DNA of 64,000 bases. It comes from Rikenellaceae bacterium. GTDB taxonomy: Bacteria; Bacteroidota; Bacteroidia; Bacteroidales; Rikenellaceae. Position numbers and translations under genes: made by a program. The DNA lies in the NCBI GenBank assembly GCA_015060045.1, contig SUZH01000010.1:1-64000 (forward strand), read 5' to 3'. Below, piece after piece: positions 6,766-17,315 of the stretch (the stretch's first letter is position 1; each line of letters begins with the position of its first letter). The notes beneath the pieces were generated by a model. It had not been told where the DNA came from. It ran no database searches and saw only the letters and a list, made by a program, of their open reading frames with translations.

Positions 6766-9717
6766 ATGATACACAAACTACGAACAAAGAGTCTGCTTGC
6801 GGTGTTGATGCTGCTGTTCGCTTCGGTCGTAATGGCCCAAAACGGACAGAAAGTGACCGTGAGCGGCGTGGTTACCTCGGCCGAAGACAATGAACCGTTG
6901 ATCGGTGTGGCCGTGGTGACGGAGGCAATGACGGGTGTGACTACCTCGATCGACGGATCTTATACGATTCAGGCCGAGGCAGGCACGAAGCTCATCTTCC
7001 AGTACATTGGTTTCCAGCAGGCCGAGTGGATCGTGCCGAGCGGAAAGAGTGCTGTGACCTACAATCTGCAGATGCAGAGCGAGTCGCAGCAGGTTGACGA
7101 GGTGGTGGTGATTGCCTATGGTGTCCGCAAGAAGGGTACCGTGGCAGGATCGGTATCGACCGTCAAGGCCGAGAAGATCGAAAGCACTCCGACGGCGGCC
7201 TTCGACCAGGCGTTGCAGGGTCAGGTGCCGGGTCTGACCGTCTTGTCGAATACAGGTGAGCCGAGCGCAGCGGCCGTGATGACGATCCGCGGAACGAACT
7301 CGATCAACTCGGGTACGGCCCCACTCTACATCTTGGACGGTGTGCCCATCTCGAGCAGCGACTTCAATACGATCAATCCGGCCGATATCGAGTCGTTGTC
7401 GGTCTTGAAGGATGCTTCGTCGACCTCGATCTATGGCGCCCGTGCCGCGAATGGTGTGATTGTGATTACAACCAAGCGTGGTCGCATGGCCGATCGCCCG
7501 AATGTGGAGTATCGCATGCAGATGGGTATCTCGCAGATGGCGCACGGTAATTGGGATTTGATGAATACGGCCGAGCGTATCCAGTATGAGAAGGAGATCG
7601 GTATGACCGAGGGGCAGAACTACAACCTCTTGAGCCAAACGAACGTGAACTGGATGAAGGAGGTATTTAACGATGCCGCTTTGCTGCAGAGCTATGAGCT
7701 TTCGATTTCGGGTGCTGACGAGAAGACCCACTACTACGTGTCGGGTGGTTATTACAGCCAGGATGGTACGGCAATCGGCTCATCGTTTGAGCGTTATTCG
7801 TTCCGCGCCAACTTTGAGCGCAAGGCTACTGATTGGCTGAAGGTGGGCACGAACACGATGCTCAATTACCAACAGATTCAGCAGGCCGACGAGGGTAGCT
7901 ATACGCTCGTGACGCCCATCTCGGCAGCCCGTTTCATGTTGCCCTACAACAACCCTTATCGTGCCGATGGTTCGTTGGCTTCGGTCTCGGACGGTTCGTG
8001 GTCGGGTATGGGTCAGAACCCGCTGGAGTGGTTGGCCAACAACCCCGTAAGCTACAAGAAATATAAGCTGATCTCGACCCTCTTCGCCGAGGCTACGCCG
8101 ATCCAGGGATTGACCCTGCGTTCGCAGTTCAGCGTTGATTATGGCCATACGACCGGATTCGGTAAGTCCTATCCGAGCTATGCACCCAACCTGGGTAGCG
8201 GTTCGGCGTCGCGCAGTACGACCGACAGCCATACGCTGACGGTGACCAATACGGCCAACTACCAATTTACGCACAATCAAAAGCACTCGTTTAACTTTAT
8301 GGTCGGTCAGGAGGGTATCGATTACCACTACGAGGCCTTCAGCCTGATGACCAAGGGGCAGAATAACGATAAGTTGACCAACATCTCGACCGGTACGCGT
8401 GCCTCGTCGTGGAGCGACACGACCGATTCGGATTATGGTTTCCTCTCGTTCTTCGGCCGTGCCGAGTATAACTACGATAACCGCTACTTTGTGGAGGCTG
8501 CCGCCCGTGCCGATGCTTCGTCGCGTTTCGGTAAGTCGCGCCGTTGGGCAGGTTTCTGGTCGGTGGGCTTCATGTGGAATCTGCGTAACGAGAAGTTTAT
8601 GGAGTCTTCGTCGCGTTGGCTGACCAATGCCCAGATCCAGTTCTCGACCGGTACGTCGGGTAACTCGTCGATCCCGAACTACGAGCACCTGGCCCTCATT
8701 ACCGGCGGTATGGACTATGTGGGTGATGCCGGTATCACGCTCGCGCAGCCCGGTAATCCCGACCTGGGTTGGGAGAAGCCGTGGACGACGAACCTCGCAC
8801 TGCATGCCGGTTTCTGGAATCGCCTCAATGTTGATGCCGAGCTCTACTACAAGCAGACGTCGGATATGTTGATGGAGGTGCCACAGGCCACCTCGGATAA
8901 GGGCTATGGCTACTATTGGGACAACGTGGGTGAGATGATCAACGTGGGTGCCGAGGTTTCGGTGTCGGCTTCGTTGATTGCTACCGAGAAGTTCCTCTGG
9001 ATGGTTAATGCCAACGTGTCGTACAACCATAACGAAATTACGGAACTCTACAACGGTGTACAGGAGTACGAGCGCTCGAATACCAATACGAAGCTCGTCG
9101 TGGGCCATCCGCTGGGTGAGTTCTACATCAACCGCTACGCCGGTGTGAATCCTGCGAATGGAGATGCGCTGTGGTACACGAAGGAGGGAGAACTGACGAC
9201 CGAACTGAACGACAACGACAAGGTGCTGGTCGGTAAGAGCTACATTGCCCCATGGCAAGGTGGTTTCGGTACGACCCTTTCGTGGAACGGCCTTTCGCTG
9301 ACGGCACAATTCAGCTGGGTGGCTGATCGCTGGATGCTCAACAATGACCGCTACTTCGACGAGTCGAACGGTCGCTTCTCGACTTATAACCAGTCGAAGC
9401 GTCTGTTGAATCGCTGGAAGCAGCCGGGCGATGTGACCGACATCCCGCGCCACGGTGTCTATACTGAGTTTGATAGCCGTCTGTTGGAGGATGCTTCGTT
9501 CCTGCGTCTGAAGAATGTGATGTTGAGCTACACGGTGCCTTCGAATTGGATCCGCAAGACGCGTATCTTCAGCGGCGCCCGCATCTATATCCAGGGCCAG
9601 AACCTGCTGACCTTTACGAAATTCTCGGGCCTCGATCCCGAGGGTACGACGAATATCTACGCGGCTCAATATCCCATGTCGCGTCAGTTTACGGCCGGTA
9701 TTGACCTTAAATTCTAA
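6766..9717 (+). CDS. SusC/RagA-family TonB-dependent receptor
   Basis: A 983-residue outer-membrane transporter and the first gene of the operon. A signal peptide ends at VMAQ. A carboxypeptidase-regulatory-like domain follows (SGVVTSAEDNEPLIGVAVV), then the DEVVVIAYG motif typical of SusC receptors, a plug domain (RGTNSINSGTAPLYILDGVP, KDASSTSIYGARAANGVI) and the 22-strand barrel up to the aromatic end LKF. It should import a ligand bound by the SusD partner 8 nt downstream, powered by TonB. No ECF sigma or hybrid two-component regulator is next to it. The absence of glycosidases and the presence of a surface protease in the operon suggest a RagAB-like peptide cargo (inference). Confidence 0.95.
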   Translation: MIHKLRTKSLLAVLMLLFASVVMAQNGQKVTVSGVVTSAEDNEPLIGVAVVTEAMTGVTTSIDGSYTIQAEAGTKLIFQYIGFQQAEWIVPSGKSAVTYNLQMQSESQQVDEVVVIAYGVRKKGTVAGSVSTVKAEKIESTPTAAFDQALQGQVPGLTVLSNTGEPSAAAVMTIRGTNSINSGTAPLYILDGVPISSSDFNTINPADIESLSVLKDASSTSIYGARAANGVIVITTKRGRMADRPNVEYRMQMGISQMAHGNWDLMNTAERIQYEKEIGMTEGQNYNLLSQTNVNWMKEVFNDAALLQSYELSISGADEKTHYYVSGGYYSQDGTAIGSSFERYSFRANFERKATDWLKVGTNTMLNYQQIQQADEGSYTLVTPISAARFMLPYNNPYRADGSLASVSDGSWSGMGQNPLEWLANNPVSYKKYKLISTLFAEATPIQGLTLRSQFSVDYGHTTGFGKSYPSYAPNLGSGSASRSTTDSHTLTVTNTANYQFTHNQKHSFNFMVGQEGIDYHYEAFSLMTKGQNNDKLTNISTGTRASSWSDTTDSDYGFLSFFGRAEYNYDNRYFVEAAARADASSRFGKSRRWAGFWSVGFMWNLRNEKFMESSSRWLTNAQIQFSTGTSGNSSIPNYEHLALITGGMDYVGDAGITLAQPGNPDLGWEKPWTTNLALHAGFWNRLNVDAELYYKQTSDMLMEVPQATSDKGYGYYWDNVGEMINVGAEVSVSASLIATEKFLWMVNANVSYNHNEITELYNGVQEYERSNTNTKLVVGHPLGEFYINRYAGVNPANGDALWYTKEGELTTELNDNDKVLVGKSYIAPWQGGFGTTLSWNGLSLTAQFSWVADRWMLNNDRYFDESNGRFSTYNQSKRLLNRWKQPGDVTDIPRHGVYTEFDSRLLEDASFLRLKNVMLSYTVPSNWIRKTRIFSGARIYIQGQNLLTFTKFSGLDPEGTTNIYAAQYPMSRQFTAGIDLKF

Positions 9718-9725
9718 TGTGAACC

Positions 9726-11267
9726 ATGAAGACTATGTTACGAAATACGAAACTCTATGCGATGTTGGTGGCTGCACTCTTCAGCCTGACGTCGTGTTTG
9801 GATAAGGTGCCCGGCTCGGCCATTCCCGAGGAGGATGCCTTGAAGACCTACCAGGAGGCCGAACAGTTCCTCACGGGTATCTATGCCGAGATGATGAGCG
9901 GTGCCTTGTGGAGCGGCTACCTGACGCTGGTGCCCGAGATTCAGTCCGATCTGGCCTATGCCGTCGATGGTTACTCGAACGCCTATGGTAATATCTGGCA
10001 GTGGGATATCCGTCCGACGAATGCCGAGATCGAGTCGATCTATGGTTCGCTTTATTCGATCATCGCCAAGTGTAACTTTTTCCTTGAGCGCATTGATGCC
10101 ATTATCGCCGCTCAAACGATCGACGAGAATATCGCCGTGTTGGATTACTACACGGGTGAGGTCTATGCGATTCGTGCACTCTGCTATTCGGAACTGATCA
10201 AGTGCTTCTGTAAGGCCTACGATCCGGCTACTGCTAAGCAGGAGTTGGGTGTGGTGGTTCGCACGAAGTATAGCGAGCCCGAGCCCTCGAACCGAAAGTC
10301 GCTCTACGATTCGTATGCCTTTGTGCTGGAGGATTTGAAGAAGGCCGAGGAGTTGCTCGACACCGAGAACGACTACTACGGAGCCTTCTACATGACCAAT
10401 GCTTCGGTGTGTGCATTGCGCGCCCGTATCGCGTTGAATATGCAGGATTGGGAGACGGCGATCGACTATTCGTCGCGTCTGATCAACCATCCGGACGGCG
10501 TGTTTGAGTTGGCCAGCGCCACGACCCAGTACACCTCGTCGATGAGCTATTTCGACTACATGTGGAACTACGATCAGGCCTTTGAGATCATTTTCCAGAT
10601 TGGCTTTACCACTACCTCGTATGGCGGAGCATTGGGGTCGATCTTCCTGAACGTGACTACTGACTATACCTATTATTATCCCGACTACGTGCCCGCGCAA
10701 TGGGTCTTGGATCTCTATGGTTCGAGCGATTTGCGCTTTAATACCTATTTCCGTAACGTGACGACGGGTTACGATCATGCGTTGACGTGGCCCGTGCTGA
10801 TCAAATATTTCGGTAATCAGGATTTTATCTCGCAGGCCAATATCTATCAGGTTACGATGCCCAAACTCTTCCGTTTGGCCGAGCAGTACCTGATTCGTGC
10901 CGAGGCCTATTGTCGTCAGACGACGCCCAACTTTGCGGCTGCTTCGAAGGATATCTCGAAGTTGCGTAGTGCCCGTATGAGCTCGGGTAGCAGTGTGTCG
11001 CTGACGGCTGATAATTTCTTGACGACGATTGCCGATGAGCGTGTACGTGAGCTCTACATGGAGGGTTTCCGCCTTTGGGATTTGAAGCGTTGGAGTAACC
11101 TCTATCGCAACGGTGAGGGCTTTACGCGTCAGCCGCAGACCTCCTCGCTCAAGGAGGGCAGCTCGCTGCAGGTGAAGATGGATAATCCGCTCTTTGTTTG
11201 GCCGATTCCGCAACATGAGCTTGAGTCGCCCGGCTCGGATGTGGAACCCAACGAAAGCAACAAATAA
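9726..11267 (+). CDS. SusD/RagB-family surface lipoprotein
   Basis: A 513-residue ligand-binding lipoprotein with lipobox LTSC (Cys24) and a SusD-like N-terminus (EEDALKTYQEAEQFLTGIY). The C-terminal SusD region has the usual ERVRELYMEGFRLWDLKRW block and the end motif VWPIPQHELE. SusD proteins form the lid over the SusC barrel. The protein is cysteine-poor and has many tyrosine and aromatic residues. The gene starts 8 nt after susC, so translation is probably coupled. Its ligand cannot be read from sequence. Confidence 0.95.
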   Translation: MKTMLRNTKLYAMLVAALFSLTSCLDKVPGSAIPEEDALKTYQEAEQFLTGIYAEMMSGALWSGYLTLVPEIQSDLAYAVDGYSNAYGNIWQWDIRPTNAEIESIYGSLYSIIAKCNFFLERIDAIIAAQTIDENIAVLDYYTGEVYAIRALCYSELIKCFCKAYDPATAKQELGVVVRTKYSEPEPSNRKSLYDSYAFVLEDLKKAEELLDTENDYYGAFYMTNASVCALRARIALNMQDWETAIDYSSRLINHPDGVFELASATTQYTSSMSYFDYMWNYDQAFEIIFQIGFTTTSYGGALGSIFLNVTTDYTYYYPDYVPAQWVLDLYGSSDLRFNTYFRNVTTGYDHALTWPVLIKYFGNQDFISQANIYQVTMPKLFRLAEQYLIRAEAYCRQTTPNFAAASKDISKLRSARMSSGSSVSLTADNFLTTIADERVRELYMEGFRLWDLKRWSNLYRNGEGFTRQPQTSSLKEGSSLQVKMDNPLFVWPIPQHELESPGSDVEPNESNK

Positions 11268-11279
11268 GGATTCAACGAG

Positions 11280-12200
11280 ATGAAAAGTATGAAAAACTAT
11301 ATTTTATCGCTTTTGGTCGTGCTGTCGGCGTGCGCTATGACGGCATGCGATGAGGAGTACACCACCTATCGCGGCCCCGAGTATGTGATGTTTGCCGATA
11401 CGTTGTCGCAGCACATGGTGACGCACGACGGAGTCTATTTCTCGGTGCCCTTCTCGGCTACCGTGGCGTGTGATTATGATCGTACGTTTGGTGTTGAGAT
11501 TTTGGACGAGGGTAGCAATGCCATCGAGGGTTTCCACTATACGCTCGAGTCGAATACGATTACGATTCCGGCCGGTAAGTTGGCCGGCGAGGTGCATGTC
11601 ATGGGACAATATGACCACATCGAGGCGACCGATTCGCTCGGTTTCCGACTGCGTCTGGTGATGCCCGAGCAGCTCAAATGGGATCTTTATGAGGGGTACG
11701 AGGAGACGAAGGTGGTGATGTATAAAGCCTGTCCGTTCGATATCAACACATTCACGGGATGGTGTGTATTGACCTCGATGCTTTTGCGTGACTATCCGGG
11801 TGAGAATGTCTCCTATCAGCGCTTGATTCGTACCGAAAAGCACCCGACGTTGGAGAATACCGTGATACTGCGAAGTGCTTTCTATGACGGATATGATGTT
11901 TACATCACGTTTAATCCGGAGGATCCGGCCAATCCGTTGGTGACGATGGATAAGGATCAGGTCTTGAGTGACGAGGCCTCTGTGTTGGGCTGGGTGTTGG
12001 GTGATAACCATATTCTTGGCGTACACAGCTATTATAATCCCTCATATTTTAATGCCTGTCAGGCATTCGTGGAGCTTTGGATAGAGGTCTATGTCGAGAA
12101 TCTCGGCGAACCGATTGGTACGATTGGTCACTTCTACAACATCCTGGAGTGGATCAGTGATGAGGAGGCTGAGCGTCTGCAGCGTGAAGAGGGTATGTAA
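11280..12200 (+). CDS. SusD-associated surface lipoprotein (DUF4984-like)
   Basis: A 306-residue lipoprotein: lipobox MTAC (Cys23) followed by DEE, a likely surface-export signal. The body reads as beta-sandwich: segments such as ACDYDRTFGVEIL, EGFHYTLESNTITIPAG and SLGFRLRLVMPEQ resemble DUF4984/DUF4843-type, Calx-beta-like modules seen directly after SusCD pairs in Bacteroides. The exact family name is from memory and not verified. It is probably a surface glycan- or protein-binding accessory of the transporter. The gap to SusD is 12 nt. Confidence 0.7.
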   Translation: MKSMKNYILSLLVVLSACAMTACDEEYTTYRGPEYVMFADTLSQHMVTHDGVYFSVPFSATVACDYDRTFGVEILDEGSNAIEGFHYTLESNTITIPAGKLAGEVHVMGQYDHIEATDSLGFRLRLVMPEQLKWDLYEGYEETKVVMYKACPFDINTFTGWCVLTSMLLRDYPGENVSYQRLIRTEKHPTLENTVILRSAFYDGYDVYITFNPEDPANPLVTMDKDQVLSDEASVLGWVLGDNHILGVHSYYNPSYFNACQAFVELWIEVYVENLGEPIGTIGHFYNILEWISDEEAERLQREEGM

Positions 12201-12230
12201 TCCGAGTGAGAAAAGATAAAAAGTGACGAT

Positions 12231-14645
12231 ATGAAACAATACATGATTCGTTGGATGAGCAGCCTCGCGGTCGTAGCGGCATTGCTGTGCGGCTGTACGG
12301 AGGATCCCGAACCGGTTGCTCCCGACTTCCCGGCGCAGGTGACGGCAACCGTCTCGGCCGGTGATGTCTATACACTGCACATCCAGCCTAACACGGCTTG
12401 GCGCTTGGCCATTTCGGCCGAGTCGGCCACCTATTTCTACCTCTTGGAGGATGGCTCGAAGGTCTATACGATGCGCGGTGCTGCCGGCTCGTATGATGTG
12501 CAGATTGGCGTTTCGCCGATCGAGGAGTTCGATACGGAGCGTACTTGCGAGGTGTTACTGACACTGGGTGAGGGTGCATTGATGGAGACGCGTACGATTG
12601 CCGTGCTGACGCGTGGTGTGATCAACCGAGATCTGCAGGTTTATGCAGCCGCTACGTTTGATGAGGATGCCTCGGACTTCGTGAAGGATGAAAGCGGTGC
12701 ATATATATATGGAGAGCACCCGATTTCGTCGCTGGAGTTGGTGAAGAACCTAAACGATATCTACTTGCACCGTATCATGGTGGAGGCCAATCATGATTGG
12801 GCTTTCGCCGGTGAGCTGCCTGCTTGGTTTACCCCTTCGGTGATCCATGCGCAGCAGGGACGTGCCGAGATTCAGTTGCGCACGAATCAGCAGGCTTATC
12901 CGTTCGAGGATACGGAAGTGGAGATTGGTTTTAGCGATATGACCGAGAAGCATGCACCGAAACTCACTACGGCTACATTGACCTTGAAAATAGCCGGATG
13001 TGGTGATTATGTCAGCTTGCAGTTGGGTTCGACGTTGAATTTCAGTTCGGAAGGTTACTTCGATAATGAAGGTTCATTAGTTGAATCGGGTACGATCGGT
13101 TGGCTGAATGCACCACTCGGAGCCGTCATCTACAAGGCCGCGAAGGTGGATGGCCGTTATACGACGGCTGCTGATCAGACCGACTGGATTCTGTTGACCG
13201 AGGAGGCTGAGGCCGATGCCACACCGACGGCGGGCGTTTGGTCGCGTAAATTGGTGTTGAAGGCGCAGCCTAACGAGGGCGCGGCGCGCGAGGGTGTGCT
13301 GGTTGTCGTTCCCCAGAATGAGGTGATGACGATAACGAACCCCGACACACAACTCTTTACGGAGGATGGTCAGGCAGTCAAGGAGCAATACATGGGCGCC
13401 ATGTCACAAATCAAGCAGGCGGGTATGACACCTCCCGAAGATTTGGAACCGATCGAGATTGCCGAACTTGATGCGCTTCATGCTTATGGCGGTGACTTTA
13501 CCGAACTTGAGGAGAATAGCTGGGTTTGGAGTCTGTTTGATGTTGAGCATGCTTATCGGATGACCTATTCTTCGAATGATAGTTCGAATGGCGGTGATCT
13601 GAAGATCAATGTGCCTTACGAAACGGTAGAGATTATCGGTTACGATTGCTCGACTATTATGCAGATTAATAAGTATGATGGTACGGTGGCAGATGGCAAC
13701 GATCGTAGCTGGGTGACTGTGGAGATGAATCCCTATGGAAATGAGCAGATGCGTCGCGTGACGAGTCGCTTGAGCGACGAGTATCCTAACACCTGCCCCG
13801 GTGATATGGGCGAGAACGAGGCCTTCCTGCTTTTCAAGGATGCTGCGGGAACCCCAATCACATTGATCTATTTCGTGCTGGATCCGACCTTCTCGCCCGG
13901 TGGTAGCACGGAGAACGATACGGTATCGTTTGTTGATACATCGGTGGCTGCGCTGCATGGCGCTCGCTTGGCTGAGATCGTGGAGGGTGATGTGGACTTT
14001 AGCAAGGAGGACGAGGCAATGGGTGTTGCACAATATCGTCTGATTTACTCGAAAGCCTCGGCAAATGAGGCCGTCCTGCTCCAAGTTCCCTCTTATCATC
14101 TGCTCATTTCACAGAACGAGTGGTTGTCGGCTGTTGAAAATGGCGACGGTACGATCCGAGTGGTGATGGATGTTGAGAGTGGTCAGGGTATTTTGAACCT
14201 CTACAATGACATGTGGCAGGTGATCGTGAAGATTATCTGTGTGATGGATCCCACGATTGAGTACGATCCGTATGACCCCTATGGTGCTGTGACTTTTATG
14301 GATCGGGCGGCTGCCGAAGCTATGGGTGCAACGTTGTTGGCCGTGCAGCCTGACGACGAGACCTACGACGCCGATATGGGCTATAAGGGTGTGCCGCAGT
14401 ATCGCCTGACGATGAAGCGGGAGGGTTCCGTTACCTTGAAGGTGCCGACCTATTACATCTCGTGGTGTTATCAGTCGTGGCTGACCTGTACACCCGATTG
14501 GCCCGAGAATGGTTCGGATGAGGTGACGATAACCATGACTTCAACCGGTTCGGCCGTTCAGCGCAGTAACCTGACGCTCTATGTCGAGATGAGCGAAGGT
14601 ACTATTGCCGCACAGATTCAGTGTGTACTGCTCAACGAGGAATAA
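12231..14645 (+). CDS. Large surface lipoprotein with repeated beta-domains
   Basis: An 804-residue lipoprotein with lipobox LLCGC (Cys22) followed by TEDPE. The N-terminal 100 residues look like a BACON-type or Ig-like module (VSAGDVYTLHIQPNTAW). The C-terminal third holds two related copies near 560-690 and 695-804: both start VSFVD or VTFMD, then A-x-x-x-GA-x-L, then GVPQYRL or GVAQYRL, and end with a W-rich strand (QNEWLSAV, YQSWLTC). No catalytic motif is visible. It may match the DUF5003 set of SusCD-associated proteins, but this is unverified. A role in ligand capture at the cell surface is inferred from context. Confidence 0.7.
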   Translation: MKQYMIRWMSSLAVVAALLCGCTEDPEPVAPDFPAQVTATVSAGDVYTLHIQPNTAWRLAISAESATYFYLLEDGSKVYTMRGAAGSYDVQIGVSPIEEFDTERTCEVLLTLGEGALMETRTIAVLTRGVINRDLQVYAAATFDEDASDFVKDESGAYIYGEHPISSLELVKNLNDIYLHRIMVEANHDWAFAGELPAWFTPSVIHAQQGRAEIQLRTNQQAYPFEDTEVEIGFSDMTEKHAPKLTTATLTLKIAGCGDYVSLQLGSTLNFSSEGYFDNEGSLVESGTIGWLNAPLGAVIYKAAKVDGRYTTAADQTDWILLTEEAEADATPTAGVWSRKLVLKAQPNEGAAREGVLVVVPQNEVMTITNPDTQLFTEDGQAVKEQYMGAMSQIKQAGMTPPEDLEPIEIAELDALHAYGGDFTELEENSWVWSLFDVEHAYRMTYSSNDSSNGGDLKINVPYETVEIIGYDCSTIMQINKYDGTVADGNDRSWVTVEMNPYGNEQMRRVTSRLSDEYPNTCPGDMGENEAFLLFKDAAGTPITLIYFVLDPTFSPGGSTENDTVSFVDTSVAALHGARLAEIVEGDVDFSKEDEAMGVAQYRLIYSKASANEAVLLQVPSYHLLISQNEWLSAVENGDGTIRVVMDVESGQGILNLYNDMWQVIVKIICVMDPTIEYDPYDPYGAVTFMDRAAAEAMGATLLAVQPDDETYDADMGYKGVPQYRLTMKREGSVTLKVPTYYISWCYQSWLTCTPDWPENGSDEVTITMTSTGSAVQRSNLTLYVEMSEGTIAAQIQCVLLNEE

Positions 14646-14678
14646 GCAACCAAGGAATTTTAAGACACGTTTTACGTC

Positions 14679-17315
14679 ATGAAAATAGATAAATTGATAG
14701 GAATTGCCGTAGTGGCCTGCATGGCGCTATTTGCGGTCGGTTGTTCGGAGGATGATACCGTCGATAACCGCGAACAAGAATACGGATATATTCAGTTTAA
14801 GCTCTATAAGGCGGTCGAGGCGAATGCACCATCGCGTGCTTTGCAGGCTCCGCTGGAGTATCTTACCGAGGCGCGTAAGATCAAGGTGGCAATGGTCTAT
14901 AACGGAGTGACCATCTCTCAGACGCTCAACCTGCAACAAGTGGATGAGGAGATGGCGGCATACGGTATCAGAACCGATAACCTGAAGCTGCTGACGGGTG
15001 CTTATGAGGTGATGACCTTCACGCTCTACGATGTGAACGAAGAGGAGATTTACCAGGGTGCTCCTGCGGAGAATCGCGTGGTCGAGGTGGTCGGCGGTGG
15101 TTTGTCGGTGTGCGATCTGCCCGTATCGGTGACCCCGCGTGGTCGCGCGACATTCTGTCTGACGAAGGATTTGTCGGAGTTGTCGCGTGCAGCCGAACGG
15201 GAGTACTCCTTCGATGAGATTGCTTATGCCGATTTGACGGTGGAGCACCAGGCGTCGCACCTGAAAACCAAGATCGAAAAGCTGCCTGCCAAGTTCTCGA
15301 TCCATTTCGACGAGACGGACGAGGTGGAGGATGGCTATCAGACTTCGTCGCTCAAATGTGATTCGCTCATATGGCTTATGGCCGGTGAGTATCGTCTGGT
15401 CAGCTACCAGCTCTTCGATTCGAAAAAGATTCTGCTCGAGAGTTGTCCGTCGCCTACGGCTGAGGCCTTCCGGATTGTCGATAACACGACGACCGAGGTT
15501 GATGTCCCCGTCAAACTCCATGCAACTGATGAGTACCTGAAGGATTGCTATGCGTTGTATGAGATCTGGAAGAGTTTGAATGGTCCTGAGTGGTACTATT
15601 TTGGTGAGAATTATGCCGCCGGTACAAATTGGGATTTTAACAAGGATCCCGATTTGTGGTGTGCCCAGCCCGGTGTACAGGTGCACGCCAACGGTCGTAT
15701 TGCACGCATCGATTTGAGTAATTTCGCATTCAGCGGTCATCTTTCGCCTGCCATTGGTCAGCTTACAGAGCTTATTGAACTTTATCTCGGTACGCACAAC
15801 GATACGAATCTGTTGACTTACGACCCCGTTTTAGCACCCGATCAGACCATGGCTGAACGTAAGGCCAATCGTCTGGAGAACCATAAGCGCTATTTGGCTC
15901 AGATTCATCCTGCTACGCCCTTCTCGGAGCCTTGTGCCCGTGCATTGGCCGAGCATGGAATCTCGTTGCCCAATACGGCTTACTACGAGAAATTCACTGA
16001 GCGTGAATTGATTGATGAAATGGGTGCAGCACGTCAGCTTGTACTGCATGATACGCAGCACGGAACGTTGTGTAATGGCCTGAAATCGCTCCCGAAAGAG
16101 ATTGGTTTGTTGTCCAAGTTGGAGACCTTCTATATCGCCAATAGTGAATTGGAAGCGTTGCCCGATGAGATCGCCAACCTCACCTCGTGCACCGACCTGG
16201 AGATCTACAACTGCCCGAAATTGAAGCAGTTCCCTGTACAGATCGGTCGTATGCCCGAGTTGGTTTCGCTCAACCTTTCGAATAACCTGCAATGGTCGGC
16301 TGAGGAGGCCTTGAAGGGCTTCACGGCGCTGGCTGAAGGTGCTTCGAAGGAGAAGATCCAGATCCTCTATATGCGCGAATGTAATCTGGAGGAGATTCCT
16401 CTTTCGATTCGCAATATGAAGAAGATCAGCCTGCTCGACTTGGCTTATAATAAGATCAAGACGACGCCCTCGTGGGGTAAGGAGATTGCCCCCGTGCAGC
16501 TCTATTTGGATCACAACCAACTTGAGCAATTGCCCGTGGACGAGGATGGCTATTTCTGCGGTTACGATGATATCGAAAACTTCTCGGTTTCGTTCAACAA
16601 ATTGAAGAAGTTCCCCAACATTTTCTCAGCCAAGAGTAGCTTTACGATGAAATCAGTGGATTTCTCGGGTAACGATATCCAAGGTTTCGAGGGCGAGGAG
16701 GATGGCTCGTATCGTGGCCTGAGAGTGGAGACGTTGTCCTTGTCGCAGAACGTTAACATGAAGCGATATCCTGCCGCGTTGTGGAAAGCGGGTTCATTGG
16801 TGTCGTACATTATTTTGCGCGCTTGTGGCCTGGAGGAGTTTCCCAAAGGATCATTTGAAGGTAAGGAGATCATCAACCTTGTTTCGCTTGATCTTTCGTA
16901 CAACAATCTTACTGATTTGCCGTGGGAGATGAATGCCGGAAATGTGCCCTACCTGTATGGTGTGGATCTTTCGTTCAATTCGTTCAGTAAATTCCCCTAT
17001 GAGCCGCTTGATGCTTCGGGGCTGACGGTGCTGGCCGTTCGTTCACAGCGTGATGGTGAGGGTCGCCGTTGCCTGCGAGAGTGGCCTACGGGTATCTATC
17101 AGCATGTTGGTCTGCGAGGTCTGTATCTCGGCTCGAATGATTTACGCGAGGTCAATGATACGATTTCGACCCTCTGCTACTACCTCGATATCAGCGACAA
17201 TCCGAATATCGTATTCGATGCCTCGGATATCTGCTACGCTTGGCAGGTGGGTGCCTATCTATTGTATTACGACAAGACGCAGAACATCAAGAATTGCGAT
17301 CTGATGCTCCAATAA
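14679..17315 (+). CDS. Leucine-rich-repeat surface lipoprotein (DUF4458-like N-terminus)
   Basis: An 878-residue lipoprotein with lipobox AVGC (Cys22) followed by SEDD. Residues 30-290 resemble two DUF4458-like beta-domains (VAMVYNGVTISQTLNL, GAYEVMTFTLYD; later GEYRLVSYQLFD). Residues 300-870 are leucine-rich repeats, for example LPKEIGLLSKLETFYIANSELEALPDEIANLT and later LSFNSFSKFP, interrupted by a non-repeat insertion near 395-450. LRR lipoproteins bind proteins or peptides, which fits an operon that also encodes a protease. No enzyme motif is seen. The next gene begins immediately after its TAA. Confidence 0.85.
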   Translation: MKIDKLIGIAVVACMALFAVGCSEDDTVDNREQEYGYIQFKLYKAVEANAPSRALQAPLEYLTEARKIKVAMVYNGVTISQTLNLQQVDEEMAAYGIRTDNLKLLTGAYEVMTFTLYDVNEEEIYQGAPAENRVVEVVGGGLSVCDLPVSVTPRGRATFCLTKDLSELSRAAEREYSFDEIAYADLTVEHQASHLKTKIEKLPAKFSIHFDETDEVEDGYQTSSLKCDSLIWLMAGEYRLVSYQLFDSKKILLESCPSPTAEAFRIVDNTTTEVDVPVKLHATDEYLKDCYALYEIWKSLNGPEWYYFGENYAAGTNWDFNKDPDLWCAQPGVQVHANGRIARIDLSNFAFSGHLSPAIGQLTELIELYLGTHNDTNLLTYDPVLAPDQTMAERKANRLENHKRYLAQIHPATPFSEPCARALAEHGISLPNTAYYEKFTERELIDEMGAARQLVLHDTQHGTLCNGLKSLPKEIGLLSKLETFYIANSELEALPDEIANLTSCTDLEIYNCPKLKQFPVQIGRMPELVSLNLSNNLQWSAEEALKGFTALAEGASKEKIQILYMRECNLEEIPLSIRNMKKISLLDLAYNKIKTTPSWGKEIAPVQLYLDHNQLEQLPVDEDGYFCGYDDIENFSVSFNKLKKFPNIFSAKSSFTMKSVDFSGNDIQGFEGEEDGSYRGLRVETLSLSQNVNMKRYPAALWKAGSLVSYIILRACGLEEFPKGSFEGKEIINLVSLDLSYNNLTDLPWEMNAGNVPYLYGVDLSFNSFSKFPYEPLDASGLTVLAVRSQRDGEGRRCLREWPTGIYQHVGLRGLYLGSNDLREVNDTISTLCYYLDISDNPNIVFDASDICYAWQVGAYLLYYDKTQNIKNCDLMLQ

